Origin: Sinohyriopsis cumingii
Taxonomy: Eukaryota > Mollusca > Bivalvia > Unionida > Unionidae
NCBI GenBank assembly: GCA_028554795.2
Contig: CM068838.1
Coordinates: 127,376,428 to 127,440,427 of the forward strand
DNA: 64,000 bases
Direction of reading: 5' to 3'
A program made the position numbers and the translations under genes. Below the pieces are notes generated by a model. It saw only the letters and a program-made list of their open reading frames with translations. It was not told the origin of the DNA and searched no databases. Shown here in pieces: positions 1 through 12,768 of the stretch; positions within the stretch are counted from its first letter, which is position 1, and each line of letters opens with the position of its first letter.

Positions 1-584
1 GTCAGTATCAGTTACATTTCTACGGTGTATACGCTTGGTGACGCCGCTATAGTAGGAGATCGGCGGGCATTCGCTGAGTTTGCTTGTTTGAATGGCATAT
101 ATGTTGCGCTCTTGGAATCGCCCACCACTTTTTCATCGGCTTTAGTGTACATATTTGTAAAGTTTTTCTCATTTTTTTTTTGGTGGGGGGGATATGCATA
201 ATTATGTCATACCTTTTTTCTCCGTTTTCGATTTCGTAAGCTTTAAATATCCAAAAGGTAAGGTAGTGTGTAGCATCAAATATCTATAATGAATATACAT
301 AATCTTAATTCAAACCCAAATATCATTTACAAAATGTTCTCAAAGGAACGAAGTACTCTTTGTTTCCGACATTGTGCTGATTATTTTCTGTCAAAATCCA
401 TTTCTTCTAGGAATAAAGGTGGCTTTACTACTGTATTTTGCATTAGAATCATCAGTATCGATAAAGAAATCACTCTGAAAAAAGGATTGTACTATTTTCA
501 TATAGAGTATGTACACCATGGAAAATCCTTATCGATTAAATTCTTCTATAGCATGGATAACCATTATATATTGATCTTTGATAG
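1..584. other. Intron (3' part), no feature
   Basis: AT-rich sequence before the first recognisable exon. It is presumably the end of an intron of the thioester protein gene, because the next exon opens at a splice acceptor in the middle of a domain. No other gene or repeat is recognised. Confidence 0.6.
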
Positions 585-689
585 GTTGTGGTGACCTTGG
601 CTAAATCGGACGATTTTAAAGTCATTATACCTTTGGATGCAAGCAGAAACATGCAATCCATCTCACAGAGAGTTGAAAAGAACTTGAAG
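585..689 (+). CDS. TEP gene exon 1 of window: end of MG7-like domain
   Basis: 35 codons, phase 0 at both ends, acceptor ATAG before it and donor AAG|GTAAAC after it. The peptide begins VVVTLAKSDDFKVIIPL. The V-T-L-x-K-S-D-D-F strand is typical of CD109/TEP/A2M proteins and lies in the macroglobulin domain just N-terminal to the first CUB segment. The preceding exon, which should end near a Y-L-x-x-C-type strand, is not in the window. Confidence 0.85.
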
Positions 690-3600
690 GTAAACTTATT
701 GCAGAAGTGAAAGGTAAATTCGTCATTGTTAAGAATGATGTTGTATGTTTTATGCTCCAACACGTCGGTGTGGCACACATTGGTTTAATTTTGTGTTTAG
801 TTCCGTTTTTAGGCACTGGGGTGAGACATTCGTAATCGGATGACACATTCATAGTTTATCTTCATGAAATAACGATCTATGGTTGAACAAACTTTAGTTT
901 TAATTAATCGATCTGCATAAGGATTTGAGCTGAAAAAGGTTAGTAGAATACAGTAAAAAAAGTGAAAGAATATTGGCAAATTCGGTGCATATAGGTAGAT
1001 AAGTATGGACAGTTTTTAAATAGCTGCTGGTTTTAAAACTTGTTAACCATGTTCGTACGTCTCTGCGACAATCAGATGTTAAAATTAGCTATAGCAGAAA
1101 TTCCTAAAGCAGAACTGTAAATATATTGATTAAATAATCTATATAGCCATTAGTTCTCTAGAATTCTTATACTTTTCCAAAACAAGTAGCATACTTGATT
1201 ACTGAACTAAATTATATAGTATTTAGTGTGCGTCGAGTAGAAAGGAACATGAAGTAGAAAACTGTACATGCCATACACGATAGCACAAAATTAAATTATG
1301 ATATATTCAACAGTTTGTAGACAGTTGATAAAATATTTCATGAGTTTAACATAAAATCAACGCTCTAAGTATAACGAGATAACGTGTATTTGTTTATAAG
1401 TTCGGATGTAACTAAACGTGGGAAAAGCTACATGTGTTACAAAATAACATACATGAAGGCAGAAGTGTTGTTCTGTCACTTTCAAGAATTATAAATACAT
1501 ATCGTGCATTGCTTTAGCAGGATGAAGTTTTACAGATTACATTTACCACAATAAAGCATCATTTATCCTGATAGCAAGCTTAACAAAATGGCAATGTATG
1601 AAGAAGTAGTAAATTACGTATTTGATGGAAAATAATGCACAAATTTCTATTCGGATAAAGTTACAGGGCAACGCTAATATTTGATTAAAACAGATAAAAT
1701 GTATGGGAAAATAGTGCGAGTTAAAGTAGCACATAATGACTCATAATATAAAATAGCGGTTTTTGAATAAAACATGTCAATGGCAAACTTTGATGTACTG
1801 TAAAATCCGATATGTTTGTCGAGGATTTAAATTGTGTTATTTTATTTGGCCACAATAAACAACATAAATTATAAATCCGATTTGAACGATATCATTGCTG
1901 AATAACAATATCTTAACCAGTGTTATTTCAATAGATTGTGAATATACGAATTCGTATTCGTCCCTTCATTCTCAAAACCAAGAAATTTTTATCTCCGATA
2001 ATATTTATCATTGCAATGAAAATTTGCGGATAAAAGTTCCCCATCTTAACGCGAGACCTTTGACTGATTGATAACACCTAAAATCACTCTATCAAGCTTA
2101 AAGTGTTTTATGGATTTTTCTAAAGAATTTTAAATGACTATTAACAAAATTTATATAAGACATTTGTAATACGATCTCAAATGTAAAACTGCACATGCAA
2201 ATATCAATCAATCATTTGTGGAAACAAGACAAAAACATATCACACTGAATTGAATGAGCGCTTGACTTAACAAACTACCACCACATTATATAAATAAGCA
2301 GGAGAAAGATGTTCATGCAAAACGATCTATGTTATTCACATGAATCGCCACTGATGGGTAGATGCAGTTAACATGCAAGAATATAAAAATACAACGACCG
2401 ATACCTATACATCTTGACTGTGGTACACTTTGTTTTCTTTCTAAAATACCCCAGGACTGAGAAATCAAAAACTAAAAGACAGAGATAACATGTACGGTAA
2501 TTTCAGAGAGCACTTCATAGAGATAAACCTAGAAAAGATATAGTATAATGAGAGATGGGAGTTTATTTTACAACAAAAATGTAAAATATTGTGCTTGAAA
2601 GGGATATAATCGCGTACTTTTCATTTTACTCAGAGAAAATGCATCTGTTTTGCAAATGTTTAACCGATTTCTGAACACCCGAATGAGAAATTATTACATG
2701 CATAATGAAAACATCTTTTACCCAAGCTACCTGGTGGGTTAAATAACATTTATACAGGTCAAGAGACGTGATTACAAGTAAGTACAATAAATCAATGGCA
2801 ATATTAACGGACATGAAAGCTCTGAGTTCTTGAAAGATAATCAATTTCTACAATGCAACAGATGACAACACATTATAGGCAAATTAGTTAAAATATGTAT
2901 GTCATGGAAATTTGCGTTGATCAACATAATAGATGGAGAAAAGAAAGTACTTCAAAAATATTCCAGTTGAAAAGTTACAGACGAAAAGTCCATTGAAGCG
3001 GCACTACAGAATAAATGAAAAGAAAACATTAAAACAAATCAAGTTGGTTAAAACTCCATTTCAAGAAGGAAGAAAAACAAATACTTTAACCTGGATTTTT
3101 GACACGATAAAAGGCAATATTGACACATTTTGTTGATGTAATCATAAAGACAGTGACACTCTATTGCATTTATTTAAAAAGGTATATGAACTGGTAGCAT
3201 AAATATTCGAAAACCTATGTAATATCTCTGTGAAATTGTTAACATCGACAGTTTTAACTCATTCATGAAATCTTCTTTCATTATGTAGCACCACAAAATT
3301 AGAAAAAAGCCGTACAATTGAGAAGAATTTGTACACCATCTTGATGAAATATATATAAATACAAACTACGAGAGATGCAAATATGGTATTAAAGAAGCGA
3401 GATTAATCTCCTATTACAATGCAGTAACTGGAATAACAAAGAGCGAGATGAACACGTGAATGTGGTGATACAGTCAATATGGATTCCGTGTATTGAATAA
3501 GCGAAAATCGAATATTTGCATTTACGAAGTATAGTTGAACATTGTTCAACTCGCCATTTTCTTGACTTGAAATGAATTAATAAAAACTAACATTCATCTA

Positions 3601-6600
3601 GATAAATAGACTTCAAATTTAAAAGACTAACTGGTACAGCACTTTACACGTTTCCTGCAACTGATGTGAACGTTACAGACTAGCCGGATAGAGGAAACCT
3701 TTTCAACGAGATTAAAATACGTTACACTGCAACTCAACTGTTTACATACAAGATTGTACATACTTTAATAGCGATAGTTTAAATTTGTTAATGAAGATAT
3801 ACTGACCAAGGTGTGTCATGAGATTCGAACAAAATGAGCTAAACTGCAGAGTTCGAAAGGTGAGATCTAGTTGTGGAATTTAATTAATGCATTTGATAGA
3901 TATAAATGAAACAAATAAAAGTTAGCAAAATAGTATCCATTAGTGTGTATTATATTTTTATATCTCTGTTCATGAGTTTCTACATAATATTCCATATATT
4001 CATGTTTTGACTTCACAATCTCTTCATTATTTTTATCGCCTTTAAGTCTTTCTCATCTTCTGCCGTGAATAATCCTTTACCTGCAGTTACATATTTTCCT
4101 CAAGTATGATATCCGTCTCTAGCATCTGTTCATCAAACGCTCATTTACGTATTTTATTCTCACCCCTTTTTCCATGGAACTCGTATTTGTTGTCTTTTAA
4201 CAAGTTACACTAGGGTCAAGTGGATATTCTCTTTCGGAGATGCTACAAAATATAGGCTGTGGACAATGGCAACTTAATGAGTTGCGTCGACAATAAATCC
4301 CCAGCTATCATGTTGCTTTTTCAGACATAGTTCGATTAGCAAGTTCCTGTCAGTTTTACGTCATACAGATTTCATTTTACTACCTTCGAAATTTGATCCA
4401 TATTTTCACAAATATTTTGGGAACAGGTTGTTTTGTTTGTGCTGTACGTTTGATCATCTTTAAGTTCTATTGCTATTCCTTTATGTTACCTCCTTCATTT
4501 AAGCTTTTTGTAGAGATCAAATTTTGAACAGCACTGTCTATCCATTCTCGCGCGAGATCGTGTTGCATGGTAAGCAAATGCTCCTATAATGAAAACTATT
4601 GGAACAAATGTCCTTCAAGGCATAATTGTAACAGCAAAGCAACAATATGTTTTATTTATGAAACAATTTTCTCAGCAGCTTTTATTTCCTCATTAATTTA
4701 TGTTGTGTTTGTATTGATAAGCTAAAAGCCATGTAACTTGCACATGTTGTCGATAGAAACTTTTATTAAATTAAATACTTGACGGTAACACATAATTCCG
4801 TTTTATGTCATGTAGTCGTCTATGACTTATCCTGTAGTTAACTTGTCCAGTTTGAAAAATATGATAATGCACGATAAATTACTACATCTGACAATGATTT
4901 GGACCTTTTAGTAACTATAGCATAGTCAAGAATTTCCCATGTCGTCTTTACTTATTTTTCTTTGATTCGTCCAACTCGTTTTCATTTCCATTTGTTCATA
5001 TTATGACTTAGTATGTTCCGTTTGAAATTGCAATGTTCAATTCCTGTATTATTGCAATGCCAGTAGCTGATAAAGGAAAGTAACATTTCCATTGGTCAGA
5101 ATGTTACCACATGATCAAAATGAATGGCGTTCATTTCTGTATGAACTGTAAGGAGACCTACTTTTCTAAGAATACCCACTTCTCCCACTTCTATGAATAG
5201 AGTCACATGTACAGCATAAGATAAACATTGCCAGTTAAGGCAGACAAGAAGTAAGCATTAAAGGAAAACAACATTCTAACAATTAAAAAAAAACTGAATA
5301 AATTTGGCTTCCATTGGTTAAAGGACTGGTATTATGATGACATTATTACGATCAAGCTGGACAATCCCCAGTGCTATAAATAGCTACGTAACAGAAATCC
5401 ACAAACATGTATTACTACGCTCAATTAAGATTTCTGTTTTTTAATGATGCAAACAAAATAACATAACGAATAATTAAAATTTCAATTATAAGAGTTTAAC
5501 GTTGTCTTTTCTGAATTTATCGTGGTATAAACTGTCAGTTGCCGACTCACACGGCTTACATAATGCCCTGCAGGCGTTATTTGCTGTGTGAGTCGGCAAC
5601 TGACAGTTTATACCACGATAAACTCAGAGAAAAAGCAACGTTAAACTCTTACTTGAACTCTTTCCAATTTTCCCTCGATAAATTCTAACTCTTATTTAAG
5701 CTCCGCCGTTGTGAATGATCCCTTTCTTCCCTATTCCAGAAACTGAAGAATGGCAGACGGTTTAGATTGTGACATTAATAAATTTTGAAAGCGTAGGAAG
5801 ACAATGGTATAATAGATAAAAAAACATCCAGTGCAGCTGTAATTCGTGCGAGTGTCTATACCCAAACAGTACCATGTGTTTCTAAAGTTGCACCAGGTTG
5901 TTTCGAAGTCTTCTTTACAACTTATTGACCAATTGAAGAAATCGATAAAACGAGGACTTAAAAGAAACCAAAAGCTTTATGAATAACAAATTACATAAAA
6001 AATTAAAAAAGAGAACACTTTATTTTATGCTCAGCAGTGAATTAATTGATTTTCTAATTAAAATGATATTGATATTTCACTGTAGTGAACAAATAACAAT
6101 ATTTTTTTACTACAGGAACTACTTTTATGTATCAAAAACATACTTACCTCCCTTTGATTTTCTGTCAGTGAACTACGTTTTCCTTATGTAGTGGTTGTTT
6201 TCTTATTAATAATCCATGTCTGTTATCCTTGAAACTTGTAGTTTGTTATTCTGGAAATATTTAATTTGTATCAATCTGATGTGAACTAATTTTATTGCTA
6301 CAGCGAGACATGTGAAAATATCATCAATTGTTTTATATATAGCTAATGCCTTGAAAAGTGTTTTTGTTCTACCATTGCTCTAATTGCATAAATAACCCTA
6401 CTCTAAGTAGATACTTTTTGACAAATTGAAGCGAATCATTTGTTTGAGCTATCTTAAAAGGTAGCTGCATAATTCCATTGAATTGGTATACTAATGTAGA
6501 TAGCCTTGAGGAGTGCTAGTTTCTTTCTTTGCTGAACATATATTTTATGTGCATTATAATTAATTGCTTTCTTATTTGCATTTATACCAAAGACGTAAAC

Positions 6601-9600
6601 ATAGTATCTTGAAGAGACAACTAAATTGTATGTATAATCGAGACAGACACAATGTGCACACTATCTCACTGTCAGATGTTACATGAGAAATAGCATCACT
6701 GGAAATGGGGTATTCTGGAGGAACCTCACAATCATAACCTTCTTCTCTACATGTTTTTTGCACACGCTATCTACTTGTTGGTCTTCTAAAATGTCTGATG
6801 ATACTGCAACAGATTGTTTATTATCCTTAATCCGGCTGTTTATTGCAATGGTATTGGTGTTAGGTTTAATCCTAGTTAAAAACTAGTCTGCGTTTATATA
6901 TGACAATGTTTTCCATTTCCATAACCATATCTCTCGGTACAAAAAGACACCGTCACGAACAATTCAGTACTAATTTCACTTCTGAATCAGTTATATATTG
7001 TTAAAATATTTTCTTGGTTTCCTATTAAACTCGTAAAATTATTATATCACTTCTCTGAAGAAGGTCATTTTGATTACCGTGTAGCTTTTTGCCATTATTC
7101 ATGTTAGGTTAATTACGTTATGTAAAAAGAATAGTTTTTTCTGTCCACTGTAATAGCTTAGCATGTTTGAAAGCATAGCTTTTCAGAAGAAGACTGTACA
7201 AATTTAAATGCACAAGTTTTCTTACTATTCTCGTGGCATTCAGTAGTTCTGTAACTGTGCTGCAGTTTCCTTTAAAATTTGTTTGGCGGAAAAGTAATCT
7301 TGAGTCATTCACTGGTACTAGAACTATGCTAGCTTTTACTTTATATTTTGCTGTTTTCTGAAATAAAATCCACAGTTGATTAAACAGTAACATAAATGTG
7401 CTAAAGTAGTTAGCATGTTGTGAGACTGGACTTTTAATTAATCAGTGGATACATTTTGTGTTTGTGTTTAGTGTACGCGACAGAAGCCCTTACAAATCTT
7501 TAAATGTACAAGTGTGCTATTACTTTGAGCATGACAACGCAGTGTTTCTTAAAAACAAAGATCTAGTGGATTTCATTTGACATCAATGAGTTAAACTTAC
7601 AATGCGATTGTGCAAGATCAAACTTATCATGAATTTAACTTTTTAAGCTCTTTAACTCAAAAGAATGGTGAAAGACTTTATTCTATAAAGAAAAATGGAA
7701 CCTCCTCCCCACACGACAATGCAACTATATGAGAAAACAATTTTTGTTGCATACCATTATCAGCATTTGTCGTACTATTATCAGCATTTGTCGTCAAGCA
7801 AACCAAAATAATTTATATACTATAATATAATTAAGGTTGTTTCCCTTGGCGATGAGAATGTTGTTATATCTTTTCCACAGAAGCAATAAAATAAAATTTC
7901 AATTTAAAGTGATCAAATTATTTCCATTTTCTAATCTGGCATGTCCATGATCAAATCAATCTGGTATTAGTTGATCATTCTTTGTTTAAGTGAACAATGG
8001 ATATTTTAATTATTTGTGGCACACTCATTTCATCGAGAAAGAACGGGTAAAATGGCATATTGTTTTAACCACTTTCATAGAGGTAAGTTCTTGCTCTTTT
8101 TCCAAAATATATGGATATTGTATAGCTTAACCAGCGGACCTCTTAATAGTTATCATCCTAAAAGGATTTTTTTACTGACTAATTCATAATAACCGGATAA
8201 ACATGCAAACGAGTTCAGCGAATATTCACATGGGAAATTAGTAACTTATAATAAGAGTTTTCATAATGACAGAGTTCTTATTAAATGGATTTGATACTAC
8301 TTTTAAAATACCATGTAATCTATAGGTCTCAGCAGGCAAAGCCGAATCAGTGTTGATTCCCATCGTTCCAGTGACCGTCGGCAAGATAGATTTATCAGTG
8401 AAAGCTCAGAGTGTTCTTGCGGCTGATGGCGTAACAAGGCAGCTGCTTGTAGAGGTACACTGCTTTTCTGTTAAAATATTTTATATGATCTGATACCTTT
8501 TACTTTAATTTTATTTCCTTATCAAAATCTATTATATATAACCAGGTTCATTATAGCAGAACCATGGTTCTTGAATCTTAACAGATAGTAAATTACTGGG
8601 AAAAATAAACAACAAATGGTAGATGAAAGCTAGTAAACAGGAGAGTTCATAAGCTTTAAAATAAAGAACAGCAAAGTTTCTCAACTAGTGGAAAAGACAA
8701 CAATGTATGTATACAAATAATAGTAGAGTACGAAAAGAGATCATTAGTTAGAAATTAAATTACAGCAGTTAAAACTATATAGTACCAGTGGTTATTGGAA
8801 AGTCACCACAGATATCAGAAAAATAGCTTGTTCCGCTCCCGTTTGTAAAAAGGTTGCCGCTGATTTGTTGGAGTGACAAGCATTATGTTAGATCTACTTA
8901 CCGGTACCCAAAACATTCCACGTGGGTGTTTTGGCGCTAGAACTCCCAAAAAAGTTCACTTGCCTGAAACTTGTATTTCTGTCACACAACAAAATATGCA
9001 AATATGCATTGATCGCCGTCGTTATAAGCGAGTCGACGCAGGGAAGCTGAACCTTTGACATCCAAAGCAACCACGGAGGTCACAAACTCATTCAGACGCA
9101 TAAACATACGTGTACCATCAAGTTGATCAGATCGTTTGCACGTTGATCTGGCGGCAGGGTCGCTAGAACCCCTACGTCGGTTTTACGCAGGGCACGTGAG
9201 GATGACGTTACCGCGTAGAAGACCTCGTTCAATATCTATACGGTCTGCGGTAAATTGTCTAGAATCAACGGCGGGGTAATCCCATAACATTTCGACGTTA
9301 CATAGTTTGTAATGACCGTGTTGTCGTTGCGCAAAGTTGATAATGTAATCCACAGTGATATAACAACGACGCTATTGAGGGCCTCGCACTTAATTTAGTC
9401 ACAACATCGGTACATTGGCTATAAAGGTGCATATTTTCTGTTGTAGAGACGCCTGGTGGACCTGGCTTCATGCTAGTGTAATGGCAATATGTTTTCTTCT
9501 GTCGCCGGTCGATAAATCGCCAAGGACCACTCGCGACAATTATGATATGTATTCGACTCGCGATACGATGAGAAATTCATCACCAACTGATGCACTTATC

Positions 9601-12600
9601 GCGCGTTTAACTGCACACATTGGGAGTTGAGAACCAGCTTGAGTGTCTCATTTGGGTCGCCAGCAACTCTTCCCGGTATTTTCACATGGATTTTTTAACA
9701 GTACATATATCAACTGGAAAAGTTTATTGGAGTATTCTGTTTGGTGAAGTTTAAATAAACCTTGCTGAAGCTTGTCACTAACTTGTTTTCGAGAAGCCAC
9801 AATCAGATATGCTGGTGTCCACGTGTCGAAAAAGTTTCAGCAAGATGTTTCAGGCATTTCTTCTCACTGCACTTGGTCGAATGCGAAAGGTATTCTAGCT
9901 TTCAGTCATCTCAGCGAATTGTCTTTGGCATGATAATCATCAAAACTTTCTTCATAATAATCAAGACAGGTGGCTAGTCATGCTGTTTGTGATTCACCAG
10001 TAAACGCAGGTGTTGATCTTGATCATCACACATAGTCAAACAGCCCGACTTAATGCTCAGTCATATCAAAAACATGTCCAATATTGCCGCTGGCACAGTA
10101 CAGACTTCATCTCATAGTATCACACGTTTAGTACATACTTTCAATACTCGCCGAATCGCAGCTGGAATCCCCTGGCCATCTGAAGAAACTGTGGTAAGTT
10201 TGGGATTCAACAAGTCTGGTTTCTCTCATGACGCTTGCGAGTTTATACTTAGGCGTTAAGACAACAAAATCGGAGAAATTTGTAAACAATTTAATAACCC
10301 GTGTTTCCTTACTAGAACCCCTCCACCATTCAGATACACAATTTTGTGACGCACTACTGGGTCATTTTCCCGTGGAGCCATTGGCAACGCAGCAAGATTA
10401 TTACTGCAGATATAATTTTCTGGCGCATAATACTTCTCAAATAACGTCGCTGATCTCATCGTTTTCTTTCTCAGTTCTCTAATGGTCATATGAAACAAAT
10501 TCATCCGTTGCTATCTTCCGCGTGAATGTATAATCAGCGCTAACACATGAAATTTAAAGAGCGTTGGTAGGAAATGTATTGATGTAAATGAATATGTGGC
10601 AACTCTAACCACAGTGGTGGAAATAAATTTATCGTCGATAACAAGTTAATACCTGCAGCATTGATGCTCTTCACTGAGTTTATTGTGGAGATTCGTGGTC
10701 ATTGTAGGAACTTATATGATCGTTGATCTGTTCAGTGTAAACATTTGGTTTCGAAATAAATTTACCAGCGTGTATAGTGTCCTTGATGAGAAATCAAGTT
10801 CAGCCTCGTCTATAATAAGCCTGTTATTCTGACGTTTAGAATTTACTGACTCCCTTTGTGGTAAATTTATTTATAATATTCTGACCGAGATCCTTACTCG
10901 TCAATTCTATTTCTCAGCTTGTATGCTATGATCGTGTCAGACATGATTAAATATGCTGTCCGCGCAAGTCGAGCATAACCCTCAACAATAGAAGCCAATC
11001 CATGTGCATTTCTAGAGTTTTCATCACGCTACGATTTATCGCTGCTAAATACTTTAAAGTGTCTTCCGAACCATGTTAGACGAATACATCCATTCAACAA
11101 AAAACTGTTTTTCTCGGCAAATCTAGTCAAGACGATGCCCTTTGATTGATACATGCATAAGTTCATGTGTGCGATGACCAAAATACTGAAAGTATGGTAG
11201 GCATTCAGCACATTCAAGAACATTGGCATGCTAGCACTCTGTCATGTAGATGGAAACAACATAGTAGGTTCAGTAATCGATATTTCAAAGACCATCATGT
11301 CCATTTTCCATTCAGGATCATTGGACGTCCATGAGAACAATTTGTGGAATTGGTTTCCAGGTTTTCTTTTCTTTTCGCGCAAAATACGAGATCATATATG
11401 CCTCTGTAAATGAACTTCCGACTTGATCATTAATATCATCGTAGTTGTCTATGTATTTTGAAGCGATTTATACCAACCCGTTGTGAAATTCTTCCTTTCG
11501 GCAACAATCTCTGTTAGGAAGCATATATTGGTAATAAAAATAAACACTTTCACTGAAATCACCCCTGCTTGCTAAGCAGCTAGACCAATGATGGATACTT
11601 TTTGAGATTGTTTGCAAGTGCTTTATAAACGCCACCAGAATAAAATTTAATCGTGCGTCGAATTGTAGAGCAGGCGAACACGCGTGTGCGTTGTGTTAGT
11701 AAACTTTGATGACACTTCCATGCTGGTATTCACTAGAAGCATGAAGAATCCGTTTATGATCGTAATAGTGATATGATATTTCAACCAGCGCTCCATCGCG
11801 GTAACGTCGCTGACTTTAGCGCCACGGCGTCTCACACGCTCCTCTCAATGAAATATCTTCGCACGTCGATGCTCCTGTAAACCACTATCACGTGATGCAC
11901 CAGCAAAATGCTCAGTAAGACGCGCGGCCACTCAATTAATTGTACCAGTGAATATTGGTGCCAGTGCACCGCGTTTTGTTTCATTCATCACATAAATTCT
12001 ATGTACAACAACAGGACTGGATATGCTTTGTTTGTAGTAAACTTTATCGATACTATCAACAACCCAAGCGTCGACCGCGACCTTAGCGTAAAAACCGACT
12101 GACCATGTTTGCGTTCTTCACGTATTGGATCCATTTTGTCTCTGATCAACCATTCGTCGTTGATGCTACTGATGAATTTAATTCTTAAAATTCTCTAATG
12201 GAGGGGAGAGCAAATAAATACATGACACGTGCCAGTGTATCGACCGATCACGTTGAATAAGGAGGGGGCAGCAAATAAATAAATAACACGTACCCACGTA
12301 TCGATCTACTAAGTTGAATATCCGTAGGAATCACTGTCAACTTTACACTCGTCTTTTGCATCACAAAAATATTGATGCAGCTGTGAAAATTCTTTTGGAA
12401 TTTGTACCCCATGATGAACGTCCTTGTCAAGATCGAACAGATGTTTAATAACAAGCTTATTCGTGATAGTCGTTGGAATTCTTTCTCGGTTAAAATTTGT
12501 AAATTTCCTGAGCACGAAAAATCTTTCATAATCGCTGATAAAGATCATTTATTTGTAAATTTGAACGCAACCAGGAAAGTAACCTGAAAATATTTATTTT

Positions 12601-12676
12601 GTGTCCAAAGAGCACGCGACTGACGCGTTGATATTGTCATTATGCGTGTATGTCTGTCTGTCTGTCTATCTATCCA

Positions 12677-12768
<92 letters not shown>

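Noticed and set aside
3531-3550. Short palindrome AGTTGAACATTGTTCAACT
   Set aside because: Such short palindromes are expected by chance in a window of this size, and nothing around it supports a function.
9415-9630. 71-residue + strand frame in the GC-richer island
   Set aside because: The - strand is the more protein-like one here, and the frame has no motif.
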